A stretch of 64,000 nucleotides of DNA from Bacteroides gallinarum DSM 18171 = JCM 13658 (GTDB taxonomy: Bacteria > Bacteroidota > Bacteroidia > Bacteroidales > Bacteroidaceae), in NCBI RefSeq assembly GCF_000374365.1, contig NZ_KB894118.1, positions 1 to 64,000 of the forward strand, written 5' to 3'. This document shows, piece by piece, positions 27,568-36,138 of the stretch; position 1 is the first letter of the stretch, and every line of letters begins with the position of its first letter. The position numbers and the translations under genes are program-made. The notes beneath the pieces were generated by a model. The model searched no databases. It was not told where the DNA came from and saw only the letters and a program-made list of their open reading frames with translations.

Positions 27568-30500
27568 ATGGAAAAGAATTTGAAGAAAGTGCTTGTCTTG
27601 GGCTCAGGTGCGCTCAAGATTGGTCAGGCCGGTGAGTTTGACTATTCCGGTTCGCAGGCTTTGAAGGCTTTGCGCGAGGAGGGTGTGAGTTCGGTATTGG
27701 TGAACCCGAATATTGCTACGATTCAGACGTCGGAGGGTATTGCCGATAAAGTTTACTTCTTGCCGGTAACTCCTTATTTCGTAGAGGAAATCATCAAGAA
27801 AGAGCAGCCCGACGGCATCCTGCTGGCTTTCGGCGGACAGACTGCGCTGAACTGCGGTACGGAGCTTTACCTGAACGGTACTTTGCAGAAGTATGGCGTG
27901 CGCGTGCTGGGTACTTCGGTAGAGGCTATCATGTACACCGAAGACCGCGACCTCTTTGTGAAGAAGCTGGACGAGATTCCGATGAAGACTCCCAAAAGCC
28001 ACGCTGTGGAGAGCATGGAAGATGCGCTGAAGGCAGCCCGCGAAATAGGCTACCCGGTAATGGTGCGTTCGGCGTATGCCCTGGGCGGCTTGGGTAGCGG
28101 TATCTGCCCGGATGAGGAAGCGTTCGTCAAGCTTGCCGAAAGCTCCTTCACTTTCTCCAAACAAATCCTGGTGGAAGAATCCCTGAAAGGCTGGAAAGAA
28201 ATCGAATTCGAGGTAATCCGCGATGCCAACGACCACTGTTTCACCGTGGCGAGCATGGAGAACTTCGACCCGCTGGGCATCCATACCGGCGAATCTATCG
28301 TGGTGGCTCCTACCTGCTCGCTCACCGACGGGCAAGTGAAGATGTTGCAGGAACTTTCCACGAAGTGCATCCGTCACCTGGGTATCGTGGGCGAGTGTAA
28401 CATCCAGTACGCGTTCAATGCCGAAACCAACGACTACCGTGTAATCGAGGTGAACGCCCGTCTGTCGCGTTCTTCCGCACTGGCATCCAAAGCCACCGGT
28501 TATCCGCTCGCTTTCGTTGCCGCCAAGATTGCGCTGGGCTATACGCTCGACCAAATCGGCGAAATGGGAACGCCCAATTCCGCTTACGAGGCTCCGCAGT
28601 TGGACTACCTGATTTGTAAAATTCCACGCTGGGACTTGACGAAATTCGCGGGCGTGTCCCGTGAAATCGGTTCGAGCATGAAGTCCGTAGGCGAAATCAT
28701 GTCTATCGGCCGTTCTTTCGAGGAAATCATCCAGAAAGGACTGCGTATGATAGGGCAGGGCATGCACGGCTTCGTGGGCAATGACGACGTGGAATTCGAT
28801 GATTTGGAGCATGAGTTGTCGCATCCTACCGACCTGCGCGTGTTCGCTATCGCCCAGGCGCTGGAGAAGGGTTATTCTATCGACCGTATTTTCGAACTGA
28901 CAAAAATAGACCCCTGGTTCCTCGGCAAGCTGAAGAACATCGTGGATTATAAGAATAAGCTGTCGCAATATAATAAGGTGGAGGATATTCCTGCCGATGT
29001 ATTGCGCGAGGCAAAGGTGCTGGGCTTCTCCGACTTCCAGATTGCGCGCTTCGTGCTGAGCCCGGAAGGCAATATGGAGAAGGAGAACCTCATGGTGCGT
29101 GCCCGCCGCAAGGAGCTGGGCATTCTTCCGGCTGTGAAGCGTATCAATACCGTAGCTTCCGAGCATCCGGAGCTGACGAACTACCTCTATATGACGTATG
29201 CCGTGCAGGGGTATGATGTGAACTATTATAAGAATGAGAAATCGGTAGTGGTGCTGGGTTCGGGCGCTTACCGCATCGGTTCGTCCGTAGAGTTCGACTG
29301 GTGTTCGGTGAATGCTATCCAGACTGCACGTAAGTTAGGGTACAAATCTATCATGATTAACTACAACCCCGAAACCGTGTCTACCGACTATGATATGTGC
29401 GACCGTCTGTACTTCGACGAGCTTTCCTTCGAGCGTGTGCTCGACGTTATCGACCTGGAACAGCCGCGCGGCGTAATCGTGTCCGTAGGCGGGCAGATTC
29501 CGAACAACCTGGCTATGAAGCTTCACCGCCAGTCCGTTCCCGTGCTGGGCACTTCGCCTATCTCTATCGACCGTGCGGAGAACCGTAACAAGTTTTCTGC
29601 CATGCTCGACCAGTTGGGTATCGACCAACCGGCGTGGCAGGAGCTTACCAGCCTGGAAGATGTGAAGGGCTTCGTTGCGAAGGTGGGTTATCCCGTGCTG
29701 GTACGTCCGTCGTACGTGCTCTCCGGCGCTGCGATGAACGTATGCTACGACGAGGAGGAGTTGGAGAACTTCCTGAAAATGGCTGCCGAGGTTTCCAAGG
29801 AGTATCCGGTGGTGGTTTCCCAGTTCCTGCAGAATACGAAGGAAATCGAGTTCGATGCGGTGGCGCAGAACGGCGAGGTGGTGGAGTATGCTATCTCCGA
29901 GCACGTAGAGTTTGCCGGTGTGCACTCCGGCGACGCCACGTTGGTGTTCCCGGCGCAGAAGATTTACTTCGCTACGGCGCGCCGTATCAAGAAAATCAGC
30001 CGTCAGATTGCAAGGGAACTCAATATCTCCGGTCCGTTCAATATCCAGTTCCTGGCACGTAACAACGAGGTGAAGGTTATCGAGTGCAACCTGCGTGCTT
30101 CACGTAGTTTCCCGTTCGTTTCCAAGGTGCTGAAACGCAACTTTATCGAAACGGCCACTAAGATTATGCTGGACGCTCCTTATGCCCGTCCGGACAAGTC
30201 GGCGTTCGATATCGACTGGATTGGCGTCAAGGCTTCTCAGTTCTCGTTCTCCCGTTTGCACAAGGCAGACCCGGTATTGGGCGTGGATATGTCCTCTACG
30301 GGCGAGGTGGGCTGTATCGGCGACGACTTCTCCGAAGCGCTGCTGAATGCCATGATTGCCACCGGCTTTAAGATTCCGCGTCCGGAGAAGGGAGTGATGT
30401 TCTCCTCCGGCGCCATGAAGTCGAAGGTGGATTTGTTGGATGCCAGCCGTATGCTTTTTGCCAAGGGGTATAAGATTTATGCCACGGCGGGTACTGCCGC

Positions 30501-30795
30501 ATTCCTCAATGCGCATGGGGTGAGCACCGAAGCGGTGTTCTGGCCGGACGAGCGTGCCGATGCCGAGAACAATGTGATGAAAATGATTGCCGAGCATAAG
30601 TTCGACCTGATTGTGAATATCCCGAAGAACCACTCCAAGCGCGAGCTGACCAATGGATATAAGATTCGCCGCGGTGCTATCGACCATAACATCCCGTTGA
30701 TTACGAACGCCCGCCTGGCAAGTGCTTTCATCGAGGCTTTCTGTGAAATGAAAATGGAAGATATCCAGATTAAGAGCTGGCAGGAGTATAAATAA
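27568..30795 (+). CDS. carB: Carbamoyl-phosphate synthase large subunit
   Basis: Makes carbamoyl phosphate for pyrimidines and arginine, using ammonia passed from the CarA glutaminase. The 1075-aa length is standard. It has two homologous ATP-grasp synthetase halves (VRSAYALGGLGSGI about 165-180; VRPSYVLSGAAMNV about 712-725) and a C-terminal MGS-like allosteric domain (about 940-1060, GYKIYATAGTAAFL, NIPKNHSKRELTNGYKIRRG) that in other species binds UMP or ornithine. carA is not adjacent. Expression is likely controlled by the leader attenuator at 27383-27526. Confidence 0.95.
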   Translation: MEKNLKKVLVLGSGALKIGQAGEFDYSGSQALKALREEGVSSVLVNPNIATIQTSEGIADKVYFLPVTPYFVEEIIKKEQPDGILLAFGGQTALNCGTELYLNGTLQKYGVRVLGTSVEAIMYTEDRDLFVKKLDEIPMKTPKSHAVESMEDALKAAREIGYPVMVRSAYALGGLGSGICPDEEAFVKLAESSFTFSKQILVEESLKGWKEIEFEVIRDANDHCFTVASMENFDPLGIHTGESIVVAPTCSLTDGQVKMLQELSTKCIRHLGIVGECNIQYAFNAETNDYRVIEVNARLSRSSALASKATGYPLAFVAAKIALGYTLDQIGEMGTPNSAYEAPQLDYLICKIPRWDLTKFAGVSREIGSSMKSVGEIMSIGRSFEEIIQKGLRMIGQGMHGFVGNDDVEFDDLEHELSHPTDLRVFAIAQALEKGYSIDRIFELTKIDPWFLGKLKNIVDYKNKLSQYNKVEDIPADVLREAKVLGFSDFQIARFVLSPEGNMEKENLMVRARRKELGILPAVKRINTVASEHPELTNYLYMTYAVQGYDVNYYKNEKSVVVLGSGAYRIGSSVEFDWCSVNAIQTARKLGYKSIMINYNPETVSTDYDMCDRLYFDELSFERVLDVIDLEQPRGVIVSVGGQIPNNLAMKLHRQSVPVLGTSPISIDRAENRNKFSAMLDQLGIDQPAWQELTSLEDVKGFVAKVGYPVLVRPSYVLSGAAMNVCYDEEELENFLKMAAEVSKEYPVVVSQFLQNTKEIEFDAVAQNGEVVEYAISEHVEFAGVHSGDATLVFPAQKIYFATARRIKKISRQIARELNISGPFNIQFLARNNEVKVIECNLRASRSFPFVSKVLKRNFIETATKIMLDAPYARPDKSAFDIDWIGVKASQFSFSRLHKADPVLGVDMSSTGEVGCIGDDFSEALLNAMIATGFKIPRPEKGVMFSSGAMKSKVDLLDASRMLFAKGYKIYATAGTAAFLNAHGVSTEAVFWPDERADAENNVMKMIAEHKFDLIVNIPKNHSKRELTNGYKIRRGAIDHNIPLITNARLASAFIEAFCEMKMEDIQIKSWQEYK

Positions 30796-30822
30796 TCCGA
30801 CCGGTATAATCTGTTGCGATAT

Positions 30823-30858
30823 AAAGCGGGCATCCGATTGCGGGCGTCCGCTTTTGTC
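30823..30858 (+). terminator. Terminator after carB
   Basis: AAAGCGGGCATCCG pairs with CGGGCGTCCGCTTT, with internal mismatches, followed by TTG. It lies directly downstream of the carB stop. Confidence 0.65.
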
Positions 30859-30915
30859 GTTGTACAGGAGGGGGAGGAAGGGAAGGTTGTAATCTTGCGT
30901 CGGTAGTTTTGAGGC

Positions 30916-31204
30916 GGTTGCGGCTTTATGTCAGTTGTTGTTTTGTGTCGGTTACGGCTTCGCGCCGATTGTGGGTTTGCGACGGTTACGGTTTCATGCC
31001 GATTGTCGCTTCGTGACAGTTGTGGTTTCACGTTGATTGTCGCTTCGTGACAGTTGCGGTTTCACGTTGATTGTCGCTTCGTGGTGGTTGCGGTTTCACG
31101 TCGATTGTCGCTTCATGGCGGTTACGGCTTTACGCTGATTGTGGTTTCGTGGTGGTTACGGTTTCATGCCTATTGTCGCTTCACGGTGGTTGTCATTCCG
31201 GGGG
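30916..31204. repeat. 17-bp tandem repeat array, 17 units
   Basis: A TTG or TTA triplet recurs in strict 17-bp register from 30918 to 31190 (17 consecutive positions checked). The unit is close to NNTTGCGGTTTCRTGNN. Adjacent units alternate between a TTGTCGCTTC type and a TTGCGGTTTC type, which makes a 34-bp higher-order period in the central part. The composition is strongly strand-biased (G and T rich on the plus strand). Confidence 0.92.
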
Positions 31205-31290
31205 AGGAGCTTGGGACGGTAGGGAAAAAGAAAAAAAGTGAAAGTTTTCATTTCATTCGAATAATCCTTATTTTTGCGGGTATAATGAGT

Positions 31291-31376
31291 ACGGATATAG
31301 CGGGTGCGGATATAACGGGCATAGATATAGCAGGCGTAGATTAACGGGTACGGATATAACGGGTACGTTACACGGG
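31291..31376. repeat. 15-bp tandem repeat array
   Basis: Five units resembling ACGGATATAACGGGT run from 31291 to 31364 (one unit is 14 bp) with a decayed sixth. The array ends about 65 bp before the HAD-hydrolase start. Confidence 0.85.
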
Positions 31377-31440
31377 AAGTCGTACCGGCAAACTGCATCG
31401 GTAAGGATGTGGGAGGTTTTACGTTTAAAAATGGATATAT

Positions 31441-32073
31441 ATGGTGAAGAATATACTGTTTGATATGGGCGGAGTGGTATTCCGCCAGAATTCGGAGGAG
31501 GCTTACCGCCGCTTCCGGGAGGCGGGCATCGACCCGGACGATTATATGGGCGAATACGGGCAGAAGGGGTTCTTCCTCGATGTGGAAACGGGTAAAATCG
31601 GTGCGGATGAATTTTGCCGGAGAATGGCGGAGGCTGCCGGACGCGAATCCGTCAGTTGGGACGAGGCGCAGCATTGCTGGCTGGGCTTTATACGCGATGT
31701 TCCGTTGGAGCGGCTCCATAACCTGTCGAAGCTGAGGGAGAAATACCATGTGTGCCTGCTCAGCAATACCAACCCGTTTATCATGGCTTTTACCCGCAGC
31801 GACCGGTTCAGTGCCGAGGGCAGGCCGATAAGCGATTATTTCGACACGCTGTTTTGTAGTTATGAAATGCAGGCGTACAAGCCCAATCCGGATATATTCC
31901 TCAAAGCGCTTGCCGCCGACGGCATGAAGGCGGAGGAAACGGTGTTCGTAGACGACAGCCTGAAAAATGTCAGGGCGGCGGAAGCGCTCGGCATACGCGG
32001 GTTGCATGTGGCTCCCGATGAGGACTGGATGAAGAACCTGACAGCGCTGTTGCGCGGGTGCGGGAGTTTGTAA
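31441..32073 (+). CDS. HAD-superfamily hydrolase
   Basis: Phosphatase-like protein of 210 aa. Motif I is FDMGGVV with nucleophile Asp8; the second position is Gly rather than Asp (DxG), as in YihX-like sugar phosphatases. Motif II is LLSNTN (about 107-112), motif III Lys is in AYKPNPDIF (about 144-152) and motif IV is VFVDDSLKN (about 166-174), followed by GIRGLHV. The substrate cannot be told from sequence. It is followed 47 bp later by an acetyltransferase gene on the same strand. Confidence 0.85.
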   Translation: MVKNILFDMGGVVFRQNSEEAYRRFREAGIDPDDYMGEYGQKGFFLDVETGKIGADEFCRRMAEAAGRESVSWDEAQHCWLGFIRDVPLERLHNLSKLREKYHVCLLSNTNPFIMAFTRSDRFSAEGRPISDYFDTLFCSYEMQAYKPNPDIFLKALAADGMKAEETVFVDDSLKNVRAAEALGIRGLHVAPDEDWMKNLTALLRGCGSL

Positions 32074-32120
32074 CGGTTTTCCGGTAAAAGTTGAAGTGTA
32101 GAACATAATTTGAATGACAT

Positions 32121-32681
32121 ATGAATGAAGTGGACAAAATGAGGAGTTCGCAACTGGCGAACACTGCCTCGCCCGAAATCCAGGCGAGATTCAAGCGTGC
32201 CAAGCAACTGCTGTTGAAGCTGAACGGTATGAGCGGCTACGATGAGGGGTATCGGGCGGTGTTGGAAGAACTGATACCCGGCATTCCCGCTTCGGCTACC
32301 GTCTGGCCGCCTTTCTGCTGCGACCACGGCGACGGCGTGCGCCTGGGCGAGCATGTGTTTATCAATTCCAACTGTACCTTCCTGGACGGTGGCTATATCA
32401 CGATTGGAGCCTATACGCTGATAGGCCCTTGCGTGCAGATTTACACCCCTCAGCATCCGTTGGATTACCTGGAACGGCGTGTGGAGCAGGAGCATGCTTA
32501 TCCGGTGACGATAGGCGAGGATTGCTGGATTGGCGGCGGTACTGTTATCTGTCCCGGCGTTACTATCGGCGACCGTTGCATTATCGGTGCGGGGAGCGTG
32601 GTAACCAAGGATATTCCGTCCGATTGCGTGGCGGTAGGCAATCCGGCAAGGGTAATCCGCAAAAATGAGGTGAAAAAGTAG
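32121..32681 (+). CDS. Hexapeptide-repeat sugar O-acetyltransferase
   Basis: Acetyl-CoA-dependent O-acetyltransferase of the maltose/galactoside (Maa/LacA/NodL) family, 186 aa. The N-terminal helix pair precedes left-handed beta-helix turns (about 70-180): FINSNCTFLDGGYITIG, LIGPCVQIYTPQHPLD with the catalytic His of TPQHP, VTIGEDCWIGGGTVICPGVT, then VVTKDIPSDCVAVGNPARVI. It may detoxify non-metabolised sugars or modify an envelope glycan. Confidence 0.88.
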   Translation: MNEVDKMRSSQLANTASPEIQARFKRAKQLLLKLNGMSGYDEGYRAVLEELIPGIPASATVWPPFCCDHGDGVRLGEHVFINSNCTFLDGGYITIGAYTLIGPCVQIYTPQHPLDYLERRVEQEHAYPVTIGEDCWIGGGTVICPGVTIGDRCIIGAGSVVTKDIPSDCVAVGNPARVIRKNEVKK

Positions 32682-32756
32682 CGCGGCTAATTGCTTGAAT
32701 TTCAATGAGGGTTGGTACGGTACGAAAAAAAACTTGCAAAATAGATTGCTAAAGTT

Positions 32757-32786
32757 TTGGTAGTTTCAAAATAAGCTGTACCTTTG
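32757..32786 (+). promoter_or_regulatory. Promoter of the tRNA-Val pair
   Basis: TTG (32757-32759) and TACCTTTG (32779-32786) with a 19-bp spacer, a consensus strong promoter, 25 bp before the first tRNA. Confidence 0.8.
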
Positions 32787-32811
32787 CATCGCTTTTGAAA
32801 CGAAAGTGTAC

Positions 32812-32886
32812 GGGCGTTTAGCTCAGCTGGTTCAGAGCATCTGCCTTACAAGCAGAGGGTCGGCGGTTCGAATCCGTCAACGCCCA
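32812..32886 (+). tRNA. tRNA-Val (anticodon TAC)
   Basis: A 75-nt cloverleaf: acceptor GGGCGTT/AACGCCC with discriminator A, D-arm GCTCAGCTGGTTCAGAGC, anticodon stem TCTGC/GCAGA with loop CTTACAA (anticodon TAC), T-arm with GGTTCGAATCC. CCA is not encoded. Identical in sequence to the next copy. Confidence 0.96.
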
Positions 32887-32919
32887 CACAAAATTCCGAA
32901 ACACTTTCGTTCCTCAAAA

Positions 32920-32994
32920 GGGCGTTTAGCTCAGCTGGTTCAGAGCATCTGCCTTACAAGCAGAGGGTCGGCGGTTCGAATCCGTCAACGCCCA
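32920..32994 (+). tRNA. tRNA-Val (anticodon TAC), second copy
   Basis: An exact 75-nt duplicate of the preceding tRNA, 33 nt downstream and evidently cotranscribed. CCA is not encoded. Confidence 0.96.
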
Positions 32995-33017
32995 CGTTTG
33001 TTTTTAGTTTTTCTATT

Positions 33018-33045
33018 AGCTTTGCAGCAATGCAAGGCTTTTTTT
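33018..33045 (+). terminator. Terminator of the tRNA pair
   Basis: AGCTTTGCA pairs with TGCAAGGCT (one T/G mispair) around GCAA, followed by a T-tract. Confidence 0.8.
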
Positions 33046-33146
33046 GTCCCCGTTAACTTCCTTTTTTAATTTATTTTCTCTTTATATCTTATTACTCGGA
33101 AAAAAGCCGTAATTTTGCAGCCCGATAATTATCATAAATACGACGT

Positions 33147-34493
33147 ATGAAACTTGATTTACTTACCGCAATCTCTCCGGTTGACGGTCGTTATAGGGGC
33201 AAGACGGATGCGCTGGCTGCCTATTTCTCGGAATTTGCACTGATAAAATACCGTGTACAGGTTGAAGTGGAATATTTTATAGCCTTGTGCGAACTGCCTT
33301 TGCCCCAGTTGAAAGGGGTGGATAAGGGTGTGTTCGAAACCTTGAGAAACATTTACCGCAACTTCTCCGAAGCCGATGCAGGACGCATCAAGGACATCGA
33401 AAGCGTAACCAACCACGATGTAAAGGCGGTGGAGTATTTCCTGAAAGAAGAATTCGATAAGTTGGGCGGAATGGACGATTACAAAGAGTTCATCCACTTC
33501 GGGCTGACTTCGCAAGATATCAACAACACTTCTATTCCGTTGTCCGTAAAGGAGGCTCTGGAACAGGTGTATTATCCCCAGGTAGAAGAGCTGATAGCCC
33601 AGCTCCGCACGTATGCGGAAGAATGGGCGGGTATTCCGATGCTTGCCAAGACGCACGGGCAACCGGCCTCACCCACTCGTCTGGGAAAAGAGGTAATGGT
33701 GTTCGCGTATCGTCTGGAACGCCAGTTGGCCGCCTTGAAGGCGTGTCCGGTCACTGCCAAGTTCGGCGGCGCTACGGGCAATTACAACGCGCATCATGTG
33801 GCTTATCCGGAATACGACTGGAAGGCTTTCGGCAGTAAGTTCGTTGCCGGGAAGCTGGGGTTGGAGCGCGAGGAGTATACGACACAGATTTCCAATTACG
33901 ACAATTTGGCGGCTATCTTCGATGCGATGAAGCGTATTAATACGGTGATGATTGATATGAACCGCGACTTCTGGCAGTACATCTCCATGGAGTACTTCAA
34001 GCAAAAGATTAAGGCGGGTGAGGTAGGTTCGAGCGCCATGCCGCACAAGGTAAATCCTATCGACTTCGAAAATGCCGAAGGTAACCTGGGCATAGCCAAT
34101 GCTATCCTCGAGCACCTGGCGGTGAAGCTGCCGGTATCGCGCCTGCAACGCGACCTGACCGACTCTACCGTATTGCGTAACGTGGGTGTTCCGTTCGGGC
34201 ATATCGTAATCGCTATCCAGAGTTCGTTGAAGGGATTGCGCAAGCTGCTGCTGAACGAGCCGGCTATCTACCGCGATTTGGATAATTGCTGGAGTGTGGT
34301 GGCGGAGGCTATACAGACCATTTTGCGCCGCGAGGCATACCCGCATCCTTATGAGGCGCTGAAAGCGCTGACGCGTACCAACCAGGCAATTACGGAGGCT
34401 TCTATCAAGGAATTCATAGAAGGGCTGGATGTGAGCGAGGACATAAAGAAGGAATTGCGTGCGATTACTCCCCATACCTATACGGGGCTTTAA
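33147..34493 (+). CDS. purB: Adenylosuccinate lyase
   Basis: Catalyses two steps of purine synthesis: SAICAR to AICAR and adenylosuccinate to AMP. The 448-aa protein belongs to the fumarase/aspartase superfamily, with the catalytic-His region LAKTHGQPASPTRLG (about 160-175) and the signature loop GSSAMPHKVNPIDFENAEGN (about 294-313). Its start MKLDLLTAISPVDGRYRGKT is the long bacterial-type N-terminus. A -7 box TAATTTTG lies at 33110-33117. Confidence 0.95.
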   Translation: MKLDLLTAISPVDGRYRGKTDALAAYFSEFALIKYRVQVEVEYFIALCELPLPQLKGVDKGVFETLRNIYRNFSEADAGRIKDIESVTNHDVKAVEYFLKEEFDKLGGMDDYKEFIHFGLTSQDINNTSIPLSVKEALEQVYYPQVEELIAQLRTYAEEWAGIPMLAKTHGQPASPTRLGKEVMVFAYRLERQLAALKACPVTAKFGGATGNYNAHHVAYPEYDWKAFGSKFVAGKLGLEREEYTTQISNYDNLAAIFDAMKRINTVMIDMNRDFWQYISMEYFKQKIKAGEVGSSAMPHKVNPIDFENAEGNLGIANAILEHLAVKLPVSRLQRDLTDSTVLRNVGVPFGHIVIAIQSSLKGLRKLLLNEPAIYRDLDNCWSVVAEAIQTILRREAYPHPYEALKALTRTNQAITEASIKEFIEGLDVSEDIKKELRAITPHTYTGL

Positions 34494-34629
34494 ACCGCGG
34501 CGGGAGAAGTCCGGAGGGGTTTCAACTTTTTAATCCGGAATTTGTTTATAAAGCTAAAATAAAAGTTATCAGAGATATAAAAGAATGGCCGTGAGGCCAG
34601 CAGGTTTAATTTTATTCGAATAAAAAACA

Positions 34630-36111
34630 ATGAGTACAGAAAACGAAACTTGGCGCGAGGCTTCTTCCTCAGAGGAGAGCTCGGATGCCGGCCGTGATGG
34701 TAACCAATTTAACAGGGAGGGAAGCTATAGCCGCCCGTCTTACAACCGTGAAAATGGGGACCGCCCTTATCGTCCGCGATTTAATAGTGAAAATGGAGAA
34801 CGTCCGCAACGTTCTTACAACAGCGACCGTCCTTACCGTCCGCGTTTTAACCCGAATGCGGAGAATGGCGACCGCCCGCAACGTTCTTACGGCAATAGTG
34901 CCGGTGGCGACCGTCCTTACCGTCCGCGCTACAACAGTGAAGGCGGCGAGCGTCCGCAGCGTTCTTACGGCAATAATTCCGGTGGCGACCGTCCTTACCG
35001 TCCGCGCTACAACAGCGAAGGCGGGGAGCGTCCGCAGCGTCCTTACGGCAATAGTGCCGGTGGGGACCGCCCTTACCGTCCGCGCTATAACAGCGAAGGC
35101 GGGGAGCGTCCGCAGCGTTCTTACGGCAATAATTCCGGTGGCGACCGTCCATTCCGTCCGCGCTACAACAGTGAAGGCGGTGACCGTCCGCAGCGTCCTT
35201 ACGGCAATAGTGCCGGTGGCGACCGCCCTTTCCGTCCGCGTTATAACCCGAACGGCGGCGAGCGTCCGCAACGTCCTTACGGCAACAGAGACAGCTACAG
35301 CCGTCCGATTCGCCGTACGGGAGATTACGACCCCAATGCCAAGTACAGCAAGAAGAAACAGATAGAGTATAAGGAACAGTTCGTAGACCCGAACGAGCCG
35401 ATTCGCCTGAATAAGTTCCTTGCCAACGCAGGTGTATGTTCCCGTCGTGAAGCCGACGAGTTTATCACGGCCGGCGTGGTGTCCGTAAACGGAGAAGTGG
35501 TTACGGAGTTGGGAACTAAGATTAAGCGTGGCGACGAGGTGAAGTTCCACGACCAGACGGTGAGCATCGAGCGTAAGATATATGTTTTGCTGAACAAGCC
35601 GAAGGATACGGTAACGACTTCCGATGACCCGCAGGCACGCCGTACGGTAATGGATTTGGTGAAGGGCGCCTGTACCGAGCGTATCTATCCGGTGGGACGT
35701 CTGGACCGTAATACCACCGGTGTGTTGTTGCTGACAAACGACGGCGACCTGGCTTCCAAGCTGACTCATCCCAAGTACCTGAAGAAGAAAATATATCATG
35801 TGCACCTGGATAAGAACTTGACGAAGGCGGACATGGAGCAGATTGCAGCGGGTATCCAACTGGACGACGGCGAAATCCAGGCGGACGCTATCAGCTATAC
35901 GGACGATTTCAAGAAAGACGAAGTGGGTATCGAGATACACTCCGGCAAGAACCGTATCGTGCGCCGTATTTTTGAATCGCTGGGATACAAGGTGGTGAAG
36001 CTGGACCGCGTATTCTTCGCCGGTTTAACCAAGAAAGGCCTGCGCCGCGGCGAATGGCGTTACCTCACGGAACAGGAGGTGAACTTCCTGCGCATGGGGT
36101 CTTTCGAGTAA
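34630..36111 (+). CDS. RluB/RsuA-type pseudouridine synthase with repeat tail
   Basis: Pseudouridine synthase of 493 aa acting on rRNA. An S4 RNA-binding domain (about 257-305, RLNKFLANAGVCSRREADEF) precedes the catalytic domain with GRLDRNTTGVLLLTNDGD (catalytic Asp359). Residues 1-235 are a low-complexity, Arg/Gly/Pro/Tyr-rich extension made mainly of a 26-aa repeat like GGDRPYRPRYNSEGGERPQR plus SYGNNS, encoded by 78-bp DNA repeats. The tail resembles eukaryotic RGG-type RNA-binding disordered regions and probably adds nonspecific RNA affinity. RluB of E. coli lacks it (its basic tail is C-terminal). Confidence 0.88.
   Translation: MSTENETWREASSSEESSDAGRDGNQFNREGSYSRPSYNRENGDRPYRPRFNSENGERPQRSYNSDRPYRPRFNPNAENGDRPQRSYGNSAGGDRPYRPRYNSEGGERPQRSYGNNSGGDRPYRPRYNSEGGERPQRPYGNSAGGDRPYRPRYNSEGGERPQRSYGNNSGGDRPFRPRYNSEGGDRPQRPYGNSAGGDRPFRPRYNPNGGERPQRPYGNRDSYSRPIRRTGDYDPNAKYSKKKQIEYKEQFVDPNEPIRLNKFLANAGVCSRREADEFITAGVVSVNGEVVTELGTKIKRGDEVKFHDQTVSIERKIYVLLNKPKDTVTTSDDPQARRTVMDLVKGACTERIYPVGRLDRNTTGVLLLTNDGDLASKLTHPKYLKKKIYHVHLDKNLTKADMEQIAAGIQLDDGEIQADAISYTDDFKKDEVGIEIHSGKNRIVRRIFESLGYKVVKLDRVFFAGLTKKGLRRGEWRYLTEQEVNFLRMGSFE
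34903..35292 (+). repeat. 78-bp coding tandem repeats
   Basis: Units start at 34903, 34981, 35059, 35137 and 35215, exactly 78 bp apart, encoding the 26-aa repeat of the pseudouridine synthase. Shorter degenerate units precede them (34740-34902). The high DNA identity suggests the copy number can vary. Confidence 0.92.
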
Positions 36112-36138
36112 TATATAATAAGGTATAATAACTGTTTT

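Larger units (their letters stand above)
30796..31440. other. carB-HAD intergenic region with two repeat arrays
   Basis: The 645-bp interval contains the carB terminator, a 17-bp tandem array and a 15-bp tandem array, annotated separately. Open frames across it only reflect the repeats. I see no gene. A TAnnTTTG-like TATTTTTG at 31269-31276 could be a -7 box for the downstream genes. Confidence 0.6.

Noticed and set aside
30916..31204. CRISPR array
   Set aside because: The 17-bp units are contiguous with no unique spacers.
30477..31344. Open frames on both strands across the 17-bp and 15-bp arrays
   Set aside because: Their composition merely reflects the repeats, and they overlap carB antisense or end abruptly. 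No start signal is visible.
32806..33069. Open frame through the two tRNA-Val genes
   Set aside because: It is a by-product of the duplicated tRNA sequence; the cloverleafs explain the region completely.
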